Positions 8,587 to 16,796 of a stretch of 64,000 bases of DNA are shown one piece after another (position 1 is the first letter of the stretch; every line of letters begins with the position of its first letter). The notes under the pieces were generated by a model. It searched no databases and was not told the origin of the DNA. It saw only the letters and a list, made by a program, of their open reading frames with translations. The position numbers and the translations under genes were made by a program. Origin of the DNA: Achromobacter sp. HZ34 (GTDB taxonomy: Bacteria > Pseudomonadota > Gammaproteobacteria > Burkholderiales > Burkholderiaceae_B); assembly GCF_002209485.1 (NCBI RefSeq), contig NZ_NJIX01000006.1, forward strand, positions 186,001 to 250,000, written 5' to 3'.

Positions 8587-9558
8587 GTGGAGTACCTGAA
8601 GATTTTGCTCGCCGGCGGCGTGCTGGCTGCCCTGGGCGTCGCCGGCGCGGCCCAGGCCGCTTATCCGGATAAGCCCATACGGCTGATCGTGGGTTTTCCG
8701 CCCGGAGGCGCCTCGGATGTGGCCGCGCGTGCCATCGCCGCCAAGATGGGCGCGTTGCTGGGCCAGGCTATCGTGGTCGAGAACAAGAGTGGCGCGGCCA
8801 GCAACATCGGCTCCGATTATGTGGCCAAGGCAGCGCCCGATGGCTATACCGTGTTGTTCGGCACCATCTCGCTGGCGGTCAATCCCAGCCTGTATCCCAA
8901 GCTCAGCTACGACCCCTTGAAAGACCTGGCCCCCGTGGCGCAGGTGGCGTCCACGCCTTTCCTGGTGGTGGTCAATCCCGGCACGCCTTACCACTCGGTG
9001 GCCGACCTCATCGCCGCCGCCAAAAAGCCGTCCGATAAGCCCATCTATTTTGCCAGCGCCGGCAATGGTTCCGGCGCCCATCTGTTCGCCGAGCTGTTCA
9101 ATATGCAGGCGGGCGTCAAGATGCAGCACGTTCCCTACCGCGGGGCGGCGCCGGCGATGTCCGACGTATTGGGCGGCCAGGTGCCCCTGACTTTCGACAA
9201 CATCGTCACCACGCTGCCGCTGGTCAAGGGCGGCAAGCTGCGGGCTTTGGCGGTCACGACCAAGACCCGCTCGCGCGCCGCGCCCGACATTCCCACCGTG
9301 GCGGAATCCAGTTTGCCTGGCTACGACGCCACCGCCTGGTTCGGCCTGTTCGCGCCTGCCGGCACGCCCGCCGCGGTCATCCAGAAGCTGAGCGCAACGG
9401 CCGCGCAGGCCACGCAGGCGCCTGAAGTGCGTGCCGCGCTGGAGGCCGTCGGTTGCGATCCGATGGGTACCAGCCCGCGGGAATTCGACACGTTCTTCAA
9501 ATCGGAAATAAAGAAGTGGGCCAAGGTCGTCGACGAGGCCCACGTCCGCGTGGACTGA
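8587..9558 (+). CDS. Bug/TctC-family periplasmic solute-binding protein
   Basis: Periplasmic receptor of the tripartite tricarboxylate transporter type, binding small carboxylates or related anions. A signal peptide ends at about residue 22 (GAAQA-AY). The family hallmarks are YPDKPIRLIVGFPPGGASD near the mature N-terminus, VVENKSGAASNIGSDYVAKA, and the repeated beta-hairpin around MQHVPYRGAAPAMSDVLGGQV. The GTG start follows GGGAG. No TctA or TctB membrane subunits are present in the window, so it must use a shared transporter or act as a sensor. It heads a catabolic gene cluster. The ligand is unknown. Confidence 0.9.
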   Translation: MEYLKILLAGGVLAALGVAGAAQAAYPDKPIRLIVGFPPGGASDVAARAIAAKMGALLGQAIVVENKSGAASNIGSDYVAKAAPDGYTVLFGTISLAVNPSLYPKLSYDPLKDLAPVAQVASTPFLVVVNPGTPYHSVADLIAAAKKPSDKPIYFASAGNGSGAHLFAELFNMQAGVKMQHVPYRGAAPAMSDVLGGQVPLTFDNIVTTLPLVKGGKLRALAVTTKTRSRAAPDIPTVAESSLPGYDATAWFGLFAPAGTPAAVIQKLSATAAQATQAPEVRAALEAVGCDPMGTSPREFDTFFKSEIKKWAKVVDEAHVRVD

Positions 9559-9598
9559 TCTTCTTCCTGGTCATCAACCCGTTCAATAGCGAAGTGAT

Positions 9599-10408
9599 AT
9601 GAAAATCTGGCATCAAAGCTTCACCGTACTCTCCGACCTGGGCGCCTACAGCGACGCGCTGAAGCGGCATTTCGCCAAGGTGGCGCGGCCCGATACGCAG
9701 ATCGACATGCATGGCATGCAGGCCGGCACGTACCGCAGCAACTATCCCGGCACCGACATCCGCCATGTGGCCTTCCAGTACATGCACAGCATGCAGTTGA
9801 TGGCGGCCGCGGTGCAGGCGCAGGAGCAGGGCTACGATGTGTTCTCGCTGAGTACCTTGCCCGAACCGGGCCTGCGCGAGATCCGCAGCCTGGTGGACAT
9901 TCCCGTGGTGGGACATGGCGAGTCCGCCATGCTGACCGCCTGCATGCTGGGCCGCAAATTCGGCGTGCTGCTGTTCATCGATGACATGAACGAACTGATC
10001 GCCGAGAACGCCCGCAACCATGGCCTGGAATCGCGCTTCGCCGGCGCCATGCCGGTGGGCTTCACCTTCAGTGATGTCCTGAAGGGATTCAGCGACCCCA
10101 CCGAACTGATCGAGCGCTTCAAGACCTCGGCGCGCAAGCTGATCGCGCAGGGCGCCGACGTCATCATTCCGGGCGAAGCGCCGCTGAACGTATTGCTGGT
10201 GCAGAATGGCGTGGTCGAAGTGGACGGGGTGCCCGTCCTGGATTCGCTGGCCGCCTGGGTCAAGCAGGCCGAGACCATGCACGATTTGCGTACCATCTGC
10301 GGCATCAAGACCTGTCGCAAGGGCTACTACCATAATCCCCCCGAGGCCGATCGCGTCAGTGAGGTTTTTTCTTTCTACGGTCTGGACCGATGGCAACCAT
10401 CGTCGTGA
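9599..10408 (+). CDS. Asp/Glu/hydantoin racemase-fold protein without catalytic cysteines
   Basis: A 269-residue protein of the aspartate/glutamate/hydantoin racemase superfamily, with two alpha/beta lobes and a shared active site between them. In active members each lobe gives one cysteine, in patterns like CFxDPGL and GCA. Here the corresponding places read FSLSTLPEPGL (82-92) and PGEAPL (191-196), so Ser and Glu stand where Cys is expected. It is probably not a two-base racemase; a decarboxylase-like, isomerase-like or binding role is possible. It follows the Bug gene by 40 bases. Its 3' end overlaps the convergent LysR gene by 53 bases. Confidence 0.75.
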   Translation: MKIWHQSFTVLSDLGAYSDALKRHFAKVARPDTQIDMHGMQAGTYRSNYPGTDIRHVAFQYMHSMQLMAAAVQAQEQGYDVFSLSTLPEPGLREIRSLVDIPVVGHGESAMLTACMLGRKFGVLLFIDDMNELIAENARNHGLESRFAGAMPVGFTFSDVLKGFSDPTELIERFKTSARKLIAQGADVIIPGEAPLNVLLVQNGVVEVDGVPVLDSLAAWVKQAETMHDLRTICGIKTCRKGYYHNPPEADRVSEVFSFYGLDRWQPSS

Positions 10409-11321
10409 CGCTGGGCCGGCGCCGCGCATCGAAGATTTCCAGCAGGAAATCGATGAAGGCTCGCACCTTGGGCGCCGCGAAACGCGACTTCACCGTCACG
10501 GCGTGGAAGGTGCGCTTGCTGGTCTGCCAGTCCGGGAACAATTCGACCAGCTCGCCCCGCTTGATGAGATCGCTGACGAAGACATCGAGCACGTAGATCA
10601 GGCCGACGTTCTGCAAGGCGGCCTGGATCAAGGCGGCGGTATTGTTGAAGCTGAGCGGTCCGACCGGGTTCACCACCACGACGTTGCCGTCCTTGGAGAA
10701 GTGCCAGGGATTGGGCGTGTGGTGACCCTCGGCGAACAGCCCCAGGCAGCGGGCAGGATCCAGATCGGACGGGGTCGCGGCCCGCATTGCTGTTCCCATG
10801 GCGCCGACCGCCTTCGGTGTGCCGCACACGATGTATTGCGCCTCATAGATGGGCCGGCCCACCAGGTCGGCGTCCTCCACGCGGTCCATGCGGATGGCCA
10901 CATCGGTGGCCCGCTCGATCAGGTTGTGGGTGTCGTTGGTCAGCGCCACGGATACGGACAGGCCGGGGTGGCGCCGCGTGAGTTCGATCAGCGCGGGGCA
11001 CAGCAGGTTGTGGCCGATGGCGAACGGCGCTTCCACGCGCAGCGTGCCGGCTACATCGCTGCCTTGCCGCTTGACGTCGGTCTCCGCGCGCGCGACGTTG
11101 CGCAGGATCTCCTGGCAATGCGGCAGGAAGATCCGGCCTTCTTCCGTCAGGTGCAAATGGCGGGAATTGCGCTGTATCAGCGTCGTGCCCAGATGCGCTT
11201 CAAGATTGCGCAGGCTGGTGGTCACGGTGGCATTGGCAAGGTCCAGTGATTCGGCCGCGCGCGAGAGGCTGCCGCATTCCATCACCCGCACGAATACCTG
11301 CATGGCCCAGAGCTTGTCCAT
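10356..11321 (-). CDS. LysR-family transcriptional regulator
   Basis: A 321-residue DNA-binding regulator. The N-terminal winged helix-turn-helix is clear (MQVFVRVMECGSLSRAAESL, then ANATVTTSLRNLEAHLG). A type 2 periplasmic-binding-fold effector domain follows (about 90-300). AAGGAGA precedes the ATG. It is divergent from the FAD reductase gene, so it most likely controls that gene and itself through the intergenic dyad, with an organic acid or downstream metabolite as co-inducer. The C-terminal tail is very basic (RRKKKP) and runs into the convergent racemase-fold gene. Confidence 0.9.
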   Translation of the reverse strand: MDKLWAMQVFVRVMECGSLSRAAESLDLANATVTTSLRNLEAHLGTTLIQRNSRHLHLTEEGRIFLPHCQEILRNVARAETDVKRQGSDVAGTLRVEAPFAIGHNLLCPALIELTRRHPGLSVSVALTNDTHNLIERATDVAIRMDRVEDADLVGRPIYEAQYIVCGTPKAVGAMGTAMRAATPSDLDPARCLGLFAEGHHTPNPWHFSKDGNVVVVNPVGPLSFNNTAALIQAALQNVGLIYVLDVFVSDLIKRGELVELFPDWQTSKRTFHAVTVKSRFAAPKVRAFIDFLLEIFDARRRPSVTTMVAIGPDRRKKKPH

Positions 11322-11352
11322 GTGTCTCCTTTCGTTTTTTTTTAATCGTGCA

Positions 11353-11370
11353 TTAGCCGGCGGGGGCTAA
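11353..11370. promoter_or_regulatory. Candidate LysR operator between divergent genes
   Basis: TTAGCC-N6-GGCTAA, a perfect dyad with a length close to LysR boxes, lies 32 bases before the regulator start and about 85 bases before the FAD reductase start. The position and symmetry suit binding by the adjacent LysR protein. Confidence 0.45.
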
Positions 11371-11454
11371 CACGCAGGCATCGCAGCACCTAATCTGTCG
11401 AGTGTAGCGCCGACGCATACGGTGCAGATGCCTATTTCATTGAGGATGGAGAGC

Positions 11455-12903
11455 ATGGAACGTACATTCGATGTCGTGGTGGCGGGTTGCGGCGTGGCGG
11501 GCTTGTCGGCGGCGGTGGCCGCGGCCGAGCGTGGCTTGACGGTGGCGGTGCTGGAGCGTGCGAGCCGCGCCGACCGCGGCGGCCAGAGCCGCTACACCGA
11601 AGCCTATCTGCGCATGAAGGCGATCGACCAGGTGTCCGACGATTTCGAAGAGCACCTGGCGGAGAATGCCGGCGTCTATATGGACCCCGATTTCACCGCC
11701 GAGATGGTGCAGGGGCGCGAGTCCTGGTCGCATGCCGCGCGCACGCTGTCGGTGCTGGACCCGGAGTTGATCAGTTGCTTCGCCGATCATGTGCCGCAAA
11801 CCATTGCCTGGCTGCAGGACATGGGCGTGAAGTTCGACTTCCTGCCTACGCAATTCCTGACCAAGACGCAGCCCCGCCTGTTGCCCGTCGGCGGCGGCGA
11901 GGCCTTGGTCGAGGCGCTCGCGGCCAAGGCCGAAAGCCTGGGCGTGACCTTCCTGTATCACACCACTGCGCGCCGCCTGCTGACCGACGAAGACGGCATC
12001 GTGCATGGCTTGCTCGCGCACCATGCCCAAGAGGGTGGCGTGCGCCTGAAGGGCGCGGTGGTGCTGGCCTGCGGCGGCTTCGAAGGCAATTCGGCGCTGA
12101 TGGCCAAGTACCTGGGTCCGCGCTCGGTGTACCTGCGGCCGGTGTGCAAAGGGGGGTATTTCAATCGGGGTGAAGGCATCGAGATGGCGTTCGCCGCCGG
12201 TGCGGCACCCAGCGGCGAATTCGGCAGTTATCACGCCGAGCCGGTGGATCCGCGCTCGGGTGTGTCGGAACCGTCGATCTTCATCTTTCCGTATGGCGTG
12301 CTGGTCAACAAGGCAGGCCAGCGCTTCACCGACGAAGCGCCCGGCACGGTGGACGCCTATTACGAGCGCGTCACCCGCCGCATCTACGAGCAGGAACAGG
12401 GCATCGCGTATGTCATCCTGGATCAGCGTGTGAAGGATGTGCCCAACTATCGCCTGGCCATCCGTACCGATCAACCCGCCATCGAGGCCGACACGCTGGA
12501 GGCCTTGGCTGCCAGGATCGGCCTGCCCGCCAGCGCGCTGCAGGCCACCATCGAGCGCTACAACGCGGCCTGCCCGGCAGAGGCCGGATTCAAGGCGCTG
12601 GAACTCGACGGCCTGGCCACGCAGGGTCTGGCGCCCGTCAAATCCAACTGGTCGCGCCGCATCGAGCAGGGGCCTTTCATCGCCTATCCCATCATTTCCT
12701 CGAACGTGTTCACCTTCGGTGGCCTGAAGATCAATCCGGCCGGGCAGGTGCTGGACACGGATGGCAATCCGATGAAGAACCTCTATGCGGCGGGCGAGAT
12801 CGTCGGAACGTACTACACCAATTACACTGGTGCCACCTCCGTGCTGAAGGGCCTGGTGTTCGGCCGCCGGTCGGCGCAACATATCGCGGACAGCCGCCAG
12901 TAG
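11455..12903 (+). CDS. FAD-dependent reductase/dehydrogenase, fumarate reductase or TcuA-like
   Basis: A cytoplasmic flavoprotein of the succinate dehydrogenase/fumarate reductase family. The FAD-binding Rossmann motif VVAGCGVAGLSAAVAA is at the N-terminus. The capping domain is in the middle, and the C-terminal FAD motif GGLKINPAGQVLD...LYAAGEIVG is clear. The pattern GGQSRYTEAYLR resembles TcuA (tricarballylate dehydrogenase) rather than respiratory SdhA. I chose this ATG because it places the Rossmann strand at residue 5 and has GAGG 9 bases upstream; in-frame starts at 11422 and 11446 are possible. It is the first gene of a four-gene plus-strand group. The substrate, probably a di- or tricarboxylate, is inferred only. 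Confidence 0.83.
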   Translation: MERTFDVVVAGCGVAGLSAAVAAAERGLTVAVLERASRADRGGQSRYTEAYLRMKAIDQVSDDFEEHLAENAGVYMDPDFTAEMVQGRESWSHAARTLSVLDPELISCFADHVPQTIAWLQDMGVKFDFLPTQFLTKTQPRLLPVGGGEALVEALAAKAESLGVTFLYHTTARRLLTDEDGIVHGLLAHHAQEGGVRLKGAVVLACGGFEGNSALMAKYLGPRSVYLRPVCKGGYFNRGEGIEMAFAAGAAPSGEFGSYHAEPVDPRSGVSEPSIFIFPYGVLVNKAGQRFTDEAPGTVDAYYERVTRRIYEQEQGIAYVILDQRVKDVPNYRLAIRTDQPAIEADTLEALAARIGLPASALQATIERYNAACPAEAGFKALELDGLATQGLAPVKSNWSRRIEQGPFIAYPIISSNVFTFGGLKINPAGQVLDTDGNPMKNLYAAGEIVGTYYTNYTGATSVLKGLVFGRRSAQHIADSRQ

Positions 12904-12912
12904 AGGCTCGAT

Positions 12913-14466
12913 ATGGCAGCGGACATCGCATCGCTAAGCGGGGAACTGGCGCAGGCGCTATTGCAGGTCTGGTCGCACGCCAGGGCGCCAGCCGGGTCGC
13001 GGGCGGGGACTCTGGCTGGCGCCCCTCCGGGATTTCAGGCCAGCCAAGGCGATCTCCCCGCTGACCTGCGAGCCAAGACTCTGCTGCACATTGCCGACTC
13101 GCTGGGCATCGCCCTGGCCGCGCGCGGCACCGACCTGGGCCGCCAGGTCATCGACGCTTTGCAAGCCGGACATGGCGAGGGCGCCTGCGGCCTCATCGGC
13201 GGCGGCCGTGCCGCGCCACTGGCAGCCGCCTTCATCAATTCCGCGCTTATCCATATCCTTGATTACGACGACATCCACGACCTGGGCCGACTGCATCCCA
13301 GCACGTGCGTGCTGCCCGCCGCGCTGGCCGCTGCCTCGCTGGCGGGCGCGACGGACGAGGAAGTGGTCGACGCCGTGGCGCTGGGTAATGAACTGGTGTG
13401 CCGCCTGGGTGTGATCTGCGCGCCGCAGGGCGAAGGCCCGGGCTCGGAATGGTTTCTCACACAGTTGTTCGGCTATCTGGGCGCCGGCATGGCGGCCGGC
13501 CTGGTGTTGAAGCTGGACCAGCGCCAGCTGGTTTCGACCCTGGGCCTGGCTTATATGCAATTGGCGGGCGGCAAGGAGGCCGGCTTCGGCACCGGCGCCA
13601 CGGCGCGCGGCCTTTATCCGGCATTCGCGGCACAGGGCGGGCTGCAGGCCGCCCTGCTGGCGCGTGCCGGCGTGACGGGGCCCGCGGGCGCGCTGGACGG
13701 CGCGGTGGGACTGTTCCGCCTGTATCTGACGGGGGCGCTGGCGCCGCGGCAGCGCGCCATGCTGCTCGACTTTTCGCAGTGGCACGCGCGCCAGGTGGAC
13801 ATCAAGCCCTGGCCCAGCTGCCGTTTGTCCCACCCTTATATCGCCGTGGCGCTGGCGGCCCGCGCCACCAGCCTGGCGCATCCCGCCGCGCGGGTGCGCG
13901 TGGCGGTCAATCCCTCCTCCGGCCGCCTGTGCCGACCGCTGGCCCAGCGGCGCCGTCCGGTCACCCTGCAAGACGCCAAGTACAGCATCCCCTTCATGAC
14001 GGCGTACACCCTGGTCCACGGCGCGCCCACGCTGCAAGGGTTTTCCAGCCAGGTGCTGTCCGACAAGGATGTCTTGCACATGGCCGAGCGGATCGAGCTG
14101 GAGGACGGTTTGCCTGATAACCCCGGCCATCCGCCGGCCGTTCTGGCATTGCTGGATGGCGAGCAGGTGCTTCAGCAGAGTCGTTTCGTGGCGCAAGACC
14201 TGGGCGTCGACGCTTTGCAGGCGCGGGCGAAATTCGACGACTGCCTGGATTTTGCTGATGCCGGCGCGGAGAACAGCGCGGCGGGTGGCACAGCGAAAGA
14301 CGCGGCTGAAGGCACGGCGAAAGGCACAGCGAAACGCGCGGCAAAAGACATGGCGGACGGTGGGGGAGACCGCGCGGGGCGCGACGGCCAGGCTGGCGCC
14401 TTGTGGGACGCAATTATGGAAGGCCGCGTGCTGGCGGCATTCGACATGGCTTACAAGGACGCATGA
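12913..14466 (+). CDS. MmgE/PrpD-family protein
   Basis: A 517-residue member of the family that includes 2-methylcitrate dehydratase PrpD and cis-aconitate decarboxylase-like enzymes. Typical segments are LAARGTDLG, AAFINSALIHILDYDDIHD (the active-site region), GLAYMQLAGGKEAG and KPWPSCRLSHPYI. It starts 9 bases after the FAD reductase and ends 1 base before the SDR. Unusually, the C-terminus carries a low-complexity insert of about 45 residues, rich in Gly, Ala, Lys and Asp (repeats like GTAKGTAKRAAKD), that the family lacks. Together with the flavoprotein it suggests dehydration or decarboxylation of a tricarboxylate-like substrate. Confidence 0.85.
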   Translation: MAADIASLSGELAQALLQVWSHARAPAGSRAGTLAGAPPGFQASQGDLPADLRAKTLLHIADSLGIALAARGTDLGRQVIDALQAGHGEGACGLIGGGRAAPLAAAFINSALIHILDYDDIHDLGRLHPSTCVLPAALAAASLAGATDEEVVDAVALGNELVCRLGVICAPQGEGPGSEWFLTQLFGYLGAGMAAGLVLKLDQRQLVSTLGLAYMQLAGGKEAGFGTGATARGLYPAFAAQGGLQAALLARAGVTGPAGALDGAVGLFRLYLTGALAPRQRAMLLDFSQWHARQVDIKPWPSCRLSHPYIAVALAARATSLAHPAARVRVAVNPSSGRLCRPLAQRRRPVTLQDAKYSIPFMTAYTLVHGAPTLQGFSSQVLSDKDVLHMAERIELEDGLPDNPGHPPAVLALLDGEQVLQQSRFVAQDLGVDALQARAKFDDCLDFADAGAENSAAGGTAKDAAEGTAKGTAKRAAKDMADGGGDRAGRDGQAGALWDAIMEGRVLAAFDMAYKDA

Positions 14467-14467
14467 T

Positions 14468-15223
14468 ATGTACAGCAGTGATCTGTTTTCAGGCCAGGTT
14501 GCCCTGGTCACCGGCGGCGCGGGTGGCATCGGACGCGCCGTCTCCATCGCGCTGGCCACGCATGGCGCGCAAGTCATCGCCGCCGATCGCGTGGCATTCG
14601 AACCGCCTTGCGCGGGTGTCCAGTGCGTGTCCCTGGATGTCACGCGGCGTGCCGATGTCTTGCGCTGCATGGACGATGCCGTGGCGCGCCTGGGCCGCCT
14701 GGACATCCTGGTGAACGTGGCCGGGATCGTCTCGCTGGGCAATGCGGAAACCCTGGCCGAGGCCGAATGGGACCGCGTCATCGACATCAACCTCAAGGGC
14801 ACTTTCCTCTGCTGCCAGGCCGCCATCGGGCACATGAAGCGCAGCGGCGGCGGGCGCATCGTCAACCTGGGTTCGGTCATCGGCAAGAACGGCGGTAATC
14901 CGCGTCCATGGCTGGATCCGCGCGAGCAGGAGCGCGCCAGCAACGTCGCCTATGGCGTGTCCAAGGCGGGCGTACACTGCATGACAGCCTTCCTGGCCAA
15001 GGAGCTGGCCGCGGCCAATATCACTGTCAACGCGGTGGCGCCGGGTCCGGTCGCTTCGGCGATGACCAGCAATTTCCCGCAAACCTTGCGCGACCTGATC
15101 CCGGTGGGGCGCATGGGCGCGGCCGATGAAATCGCCGCGGCCGTGCTGTTTCTCGCGTCACCGCGCTCCGGCTTCGTCACCGGCGAGATCATGGACGTCA
15201 ACGGCGGCATCTGGTGCGATTAG
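14468..15223 (+). CDS. Short-chain dehydrogenase/reductase (SDR)
   Basis: A 251-residue classical SDR acting on a hydroxyl or keto group with NAD(P). Visible are the cofactor loop TGGAGGIG, the NVAG motif in place of NNAG, a catalytic Ser in NLGSVIG and YGVSK with catalytic Tyr and Lys. The C-terminal GFVTGEIMDVNGG is standard for FabG-like SDRs. The start lies one base after the MmgE/PrpD stop, so the two are translationally linked. The exact substrate is not predictable. Confidence 0.9.
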   Translation: MYSSDLFSGQVALVTGGAGGIGRAVSIALATHGAQVIAADRVAFEPPCAGVQCVSLDVTRRADVLRCMDDAVARLGRLDILVNVAGIVSLGNAETLAEAEWDRVIDINLKGTFLCCQAAIGHMKRSGGGRIVNLGSVIGKNGGNPRPWLDPREQERASNVAYGVSKAGVHCMTAFLAKELAAANITVNAVAPGPVASAMTSNFPQTLRDLIPVGRMGAADEIAAAVLFLASPRSGFVTGEIMDVNGGIWCD

Positions 15224-15294
15224 CAAGGATCAACCACGCCAGCAAAACGATTCACGGCGGCGCCGGGTCGCTCACCGCGTCCAGGTAACCCAAT

Positions 15295-15319
15295 TTCGTA
15301 ACGCAAGTTCGTAACGCAA
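15295..15319 (+). repeat. Two 12-base direct repeats before the isochorismatase-fold gene
   Basis: TTCGTAACGCAA occurs at 15295-15306 and 15308-15319, separated by one base. The 13-base spacing does not match a full helical turn well. It could be a regulator site or a small duplication. Confidence 0.4.
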
Positions 15320-15342
15320 CTTCCAACAAGGCAGATTCAACC

Positions 15343-15936
15343 ATGCAACAAGCCCGCTCCCTTTTTCTCGTCCTCGACATGCAAAACGACCTCGTGCACG
15401 TGGATGGCCCGAATGGCAAAAGCCCCTTGGGCGAGCAGGTGCGGGAGCGCCAGGTGATTGCCAAGACCGCCAAGGCCATCGCGCGTGCGCGCGCCGCCGG
15501 CATCGCCGTGGGGTTCGTGCGGGTCGGCTTCTCCGAAGGCTATCCGGAGTGCCCGCAAGGCTCGCAAGTATTCTCGGCCGCGCCGCAGCATGGCCTGTTC
15601 AAGCTGGGTGCGTGGGGCACGGAGATCCATCCCGAACTCGAACAGAAGGTGGGCGACATCCAGGTCATCAAGCATCGGGTCAGCCCCTTCTATTCGACGA
15701 CGCTGGAAGCGCAGTTGCGCGCGCAGAACATCCAGCGCATCTATTTCTCCGGCGTCTCCACGCAGGCGGTCGTGCAGGCCACGGCGCGTGACGGTCACGA
15801 CCGCGACTACGAAATGGTGCTGCTCGAGGACCTGTGCGCCGCGCATAGCGCCCAGGAGCACGCCAATTCGGTGGGCAGCATCGCCCGCTTCTGCAAGAAC
15901 GAAAACAGTGAAACCGTGGTTTTCGCCAACCCCTGA
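15343..15936 (+). CDS. Isochorismatase-fold hydrolase lacking the usual cysteine
   Basis: A 197-residue cytoplasmic alpha/beta hydrolase of the isochorismatase-like superfamily. The catalytic Asp (LDMQND, Asp12) and Lys (VIKHR, Lys110) are present. The nucleophile segment reads FSGVSTQAVVQATARDG. The cysteine of amidase-type members (GVxTxxCV) is Val143, so it should not be a cysteine amidase such as nicotinamidase. Isochorismatases and some vinyl-ether hydrolases of this fold also work without the Cys. It closes the plus-strand cluster. Confidence 0.82.
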   Translation: MQQARSLFLVLDMQNDLVHVDGPNGKSPLGEQVRERQVIAKTAKAIARARAAGIAVGFVRVGFSEGYPECPQGSQVFSAAPQHGLFKLGAWGTEIHPELEQKVGDIQVIKHRVSPFYSTTLEAQLRAQNIQRIYFSGVSTQAVVQATARDGHDRDYEMVLLEDLCAAHSAQEHANSVGSIARFCKNENSETVVFANP

Positions 15937-15976
15937 GAGTGCGGTTCGCGGGGCCCGGCCAAAAACTGACGCCTTG

Positions 15977-16741
15977 TCAGGGCGCGTCGGCGCAGCGCAG
16001 GACGGGGTCGCCGATGACCAGCCCCTGGCCTACGCAGGGCAGGCTTATCTTCTGGCCCTTCTTGATCGCGGCGATTTGTGCTGACGCCGTCCTGGGGAAA
16101 TCCAGGTGGACCTTGGGCATGGCGCTGTCGGCCGCGGTCAGTTCGAGATAGGGATCGCCATTGGCCGGCGCGGTGACGCCGGCAACGGTGCCGCTGATCT
16201 TGATGGTCTTGCCTTTGTACTTGCGGTCGGCCGCGGATTCGCTCTGCTGGTAATCGGCGTACAGCACTGTCGCCGCGACTTCAGGGGCGTTGGCCGCGGC
16301 CTGCGGCGAGGCGGCCGGGCGCGTGTCGGGCGTGGATTGCGGCGCCGCGGGGTGCGCTGACGCGGGAGCCGCGGACGGTGACTGCGCCGTAGCTGGCTTC
16401 GGCGCCGGCTGTGCGGGGACGGCCGGTGTCGCGTCCGTGGCCGCATAGAGGCGTTCCTGGTCGGCGTACCACTGGCGCACGCAAGCAGCGTCGGTGCAGG
16501 TCTTTTCGCGGCGCTGCCATTCCTGCCTGGCGCGGTCGTTGAAGGCCTTCTTGTCCGTGGCGCGGGCGCGGGCGGCTTCGAAGCTCTGCTTCAGATGATC
16601 ATCGGCCCGCGAAAGATCAGGCGTGCTGCAGATCAGCTTTTCAGGTGCCGAACGCGCTTTGGTGCAGTCGAAGGTGACCGCATGCGCACCCCAAGGCAAA
16701 CCCGCTAATGACACAGCCGCAATCCAGGCCAGGTTTTTCAT
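15977..16741 (-). CDS. Exported LprI-like protein with C-terminal OB-fold-like domain
   Basis: A 254-residue predicted periplasmic protein. A signal peptide ends at about residue 21 (WGAHA-VT). Residues 22-105 resemble the lysozyme-inhibitor LprI N-terminal domain: FDCTKARSAPEKLIC with the paired cysteines, then a charged helix and CTDAAC. A Pro/Ala-rich linker (about 110-160) leads to a segment like the tRNA_anti-like OB fold (LYADYQQSESAADRKYKGK, then KISGTV). The ATG at 16741 places the signal peptide normally; a GTG two codons upstream is possible. No operon partner is evident. The function is unknown; envelope stress or lysozyme resistance is only a guess from the N-terminal domain. Confidence 0.7.
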   Translation of the reverse strand: MKNLAWIAAVSLAGLPWGAHAVTFDCTKARSAPEKLICSTPDLSRADDHLKQSFEAARARATDKKAFNDRARQEWQRREKTCTDAACVRQWYADQERLYAATDATPAVPAQPAPKPATAQSPSAAPASAHPAAPQSTPDTRPAASPQAAANAPEVAATVLYADYQQSESAADRKYKGKTIKISGTVAGVTAPANGDPYLELTAADSAMPKVHLDFPRTASAQIAAIKKGQKISLPCVGQGLVIGDPVLRCADAP

Positions 16742-16796
16742 CGACACACGCTCGCAAGAGTGAGGGAAACCGCGATTCTAGTCGGTTACTGGCAAG

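Noticed and set aside
10206-11249. A 347-codon plus-strand frame opposite the LysR gene
   Set aside because: The minus strand has a clear LysR protein with ribosome site; the plus reading looks like shadow sequence.
14228-14400. Frameshift at the end of the MmgE/PrpD gene
   Set aside because: The odd Gly/Ala/Lys-rich stretch stays in frame and returns to normal sequence before the stop, so it looks like a low-complexity insertion.
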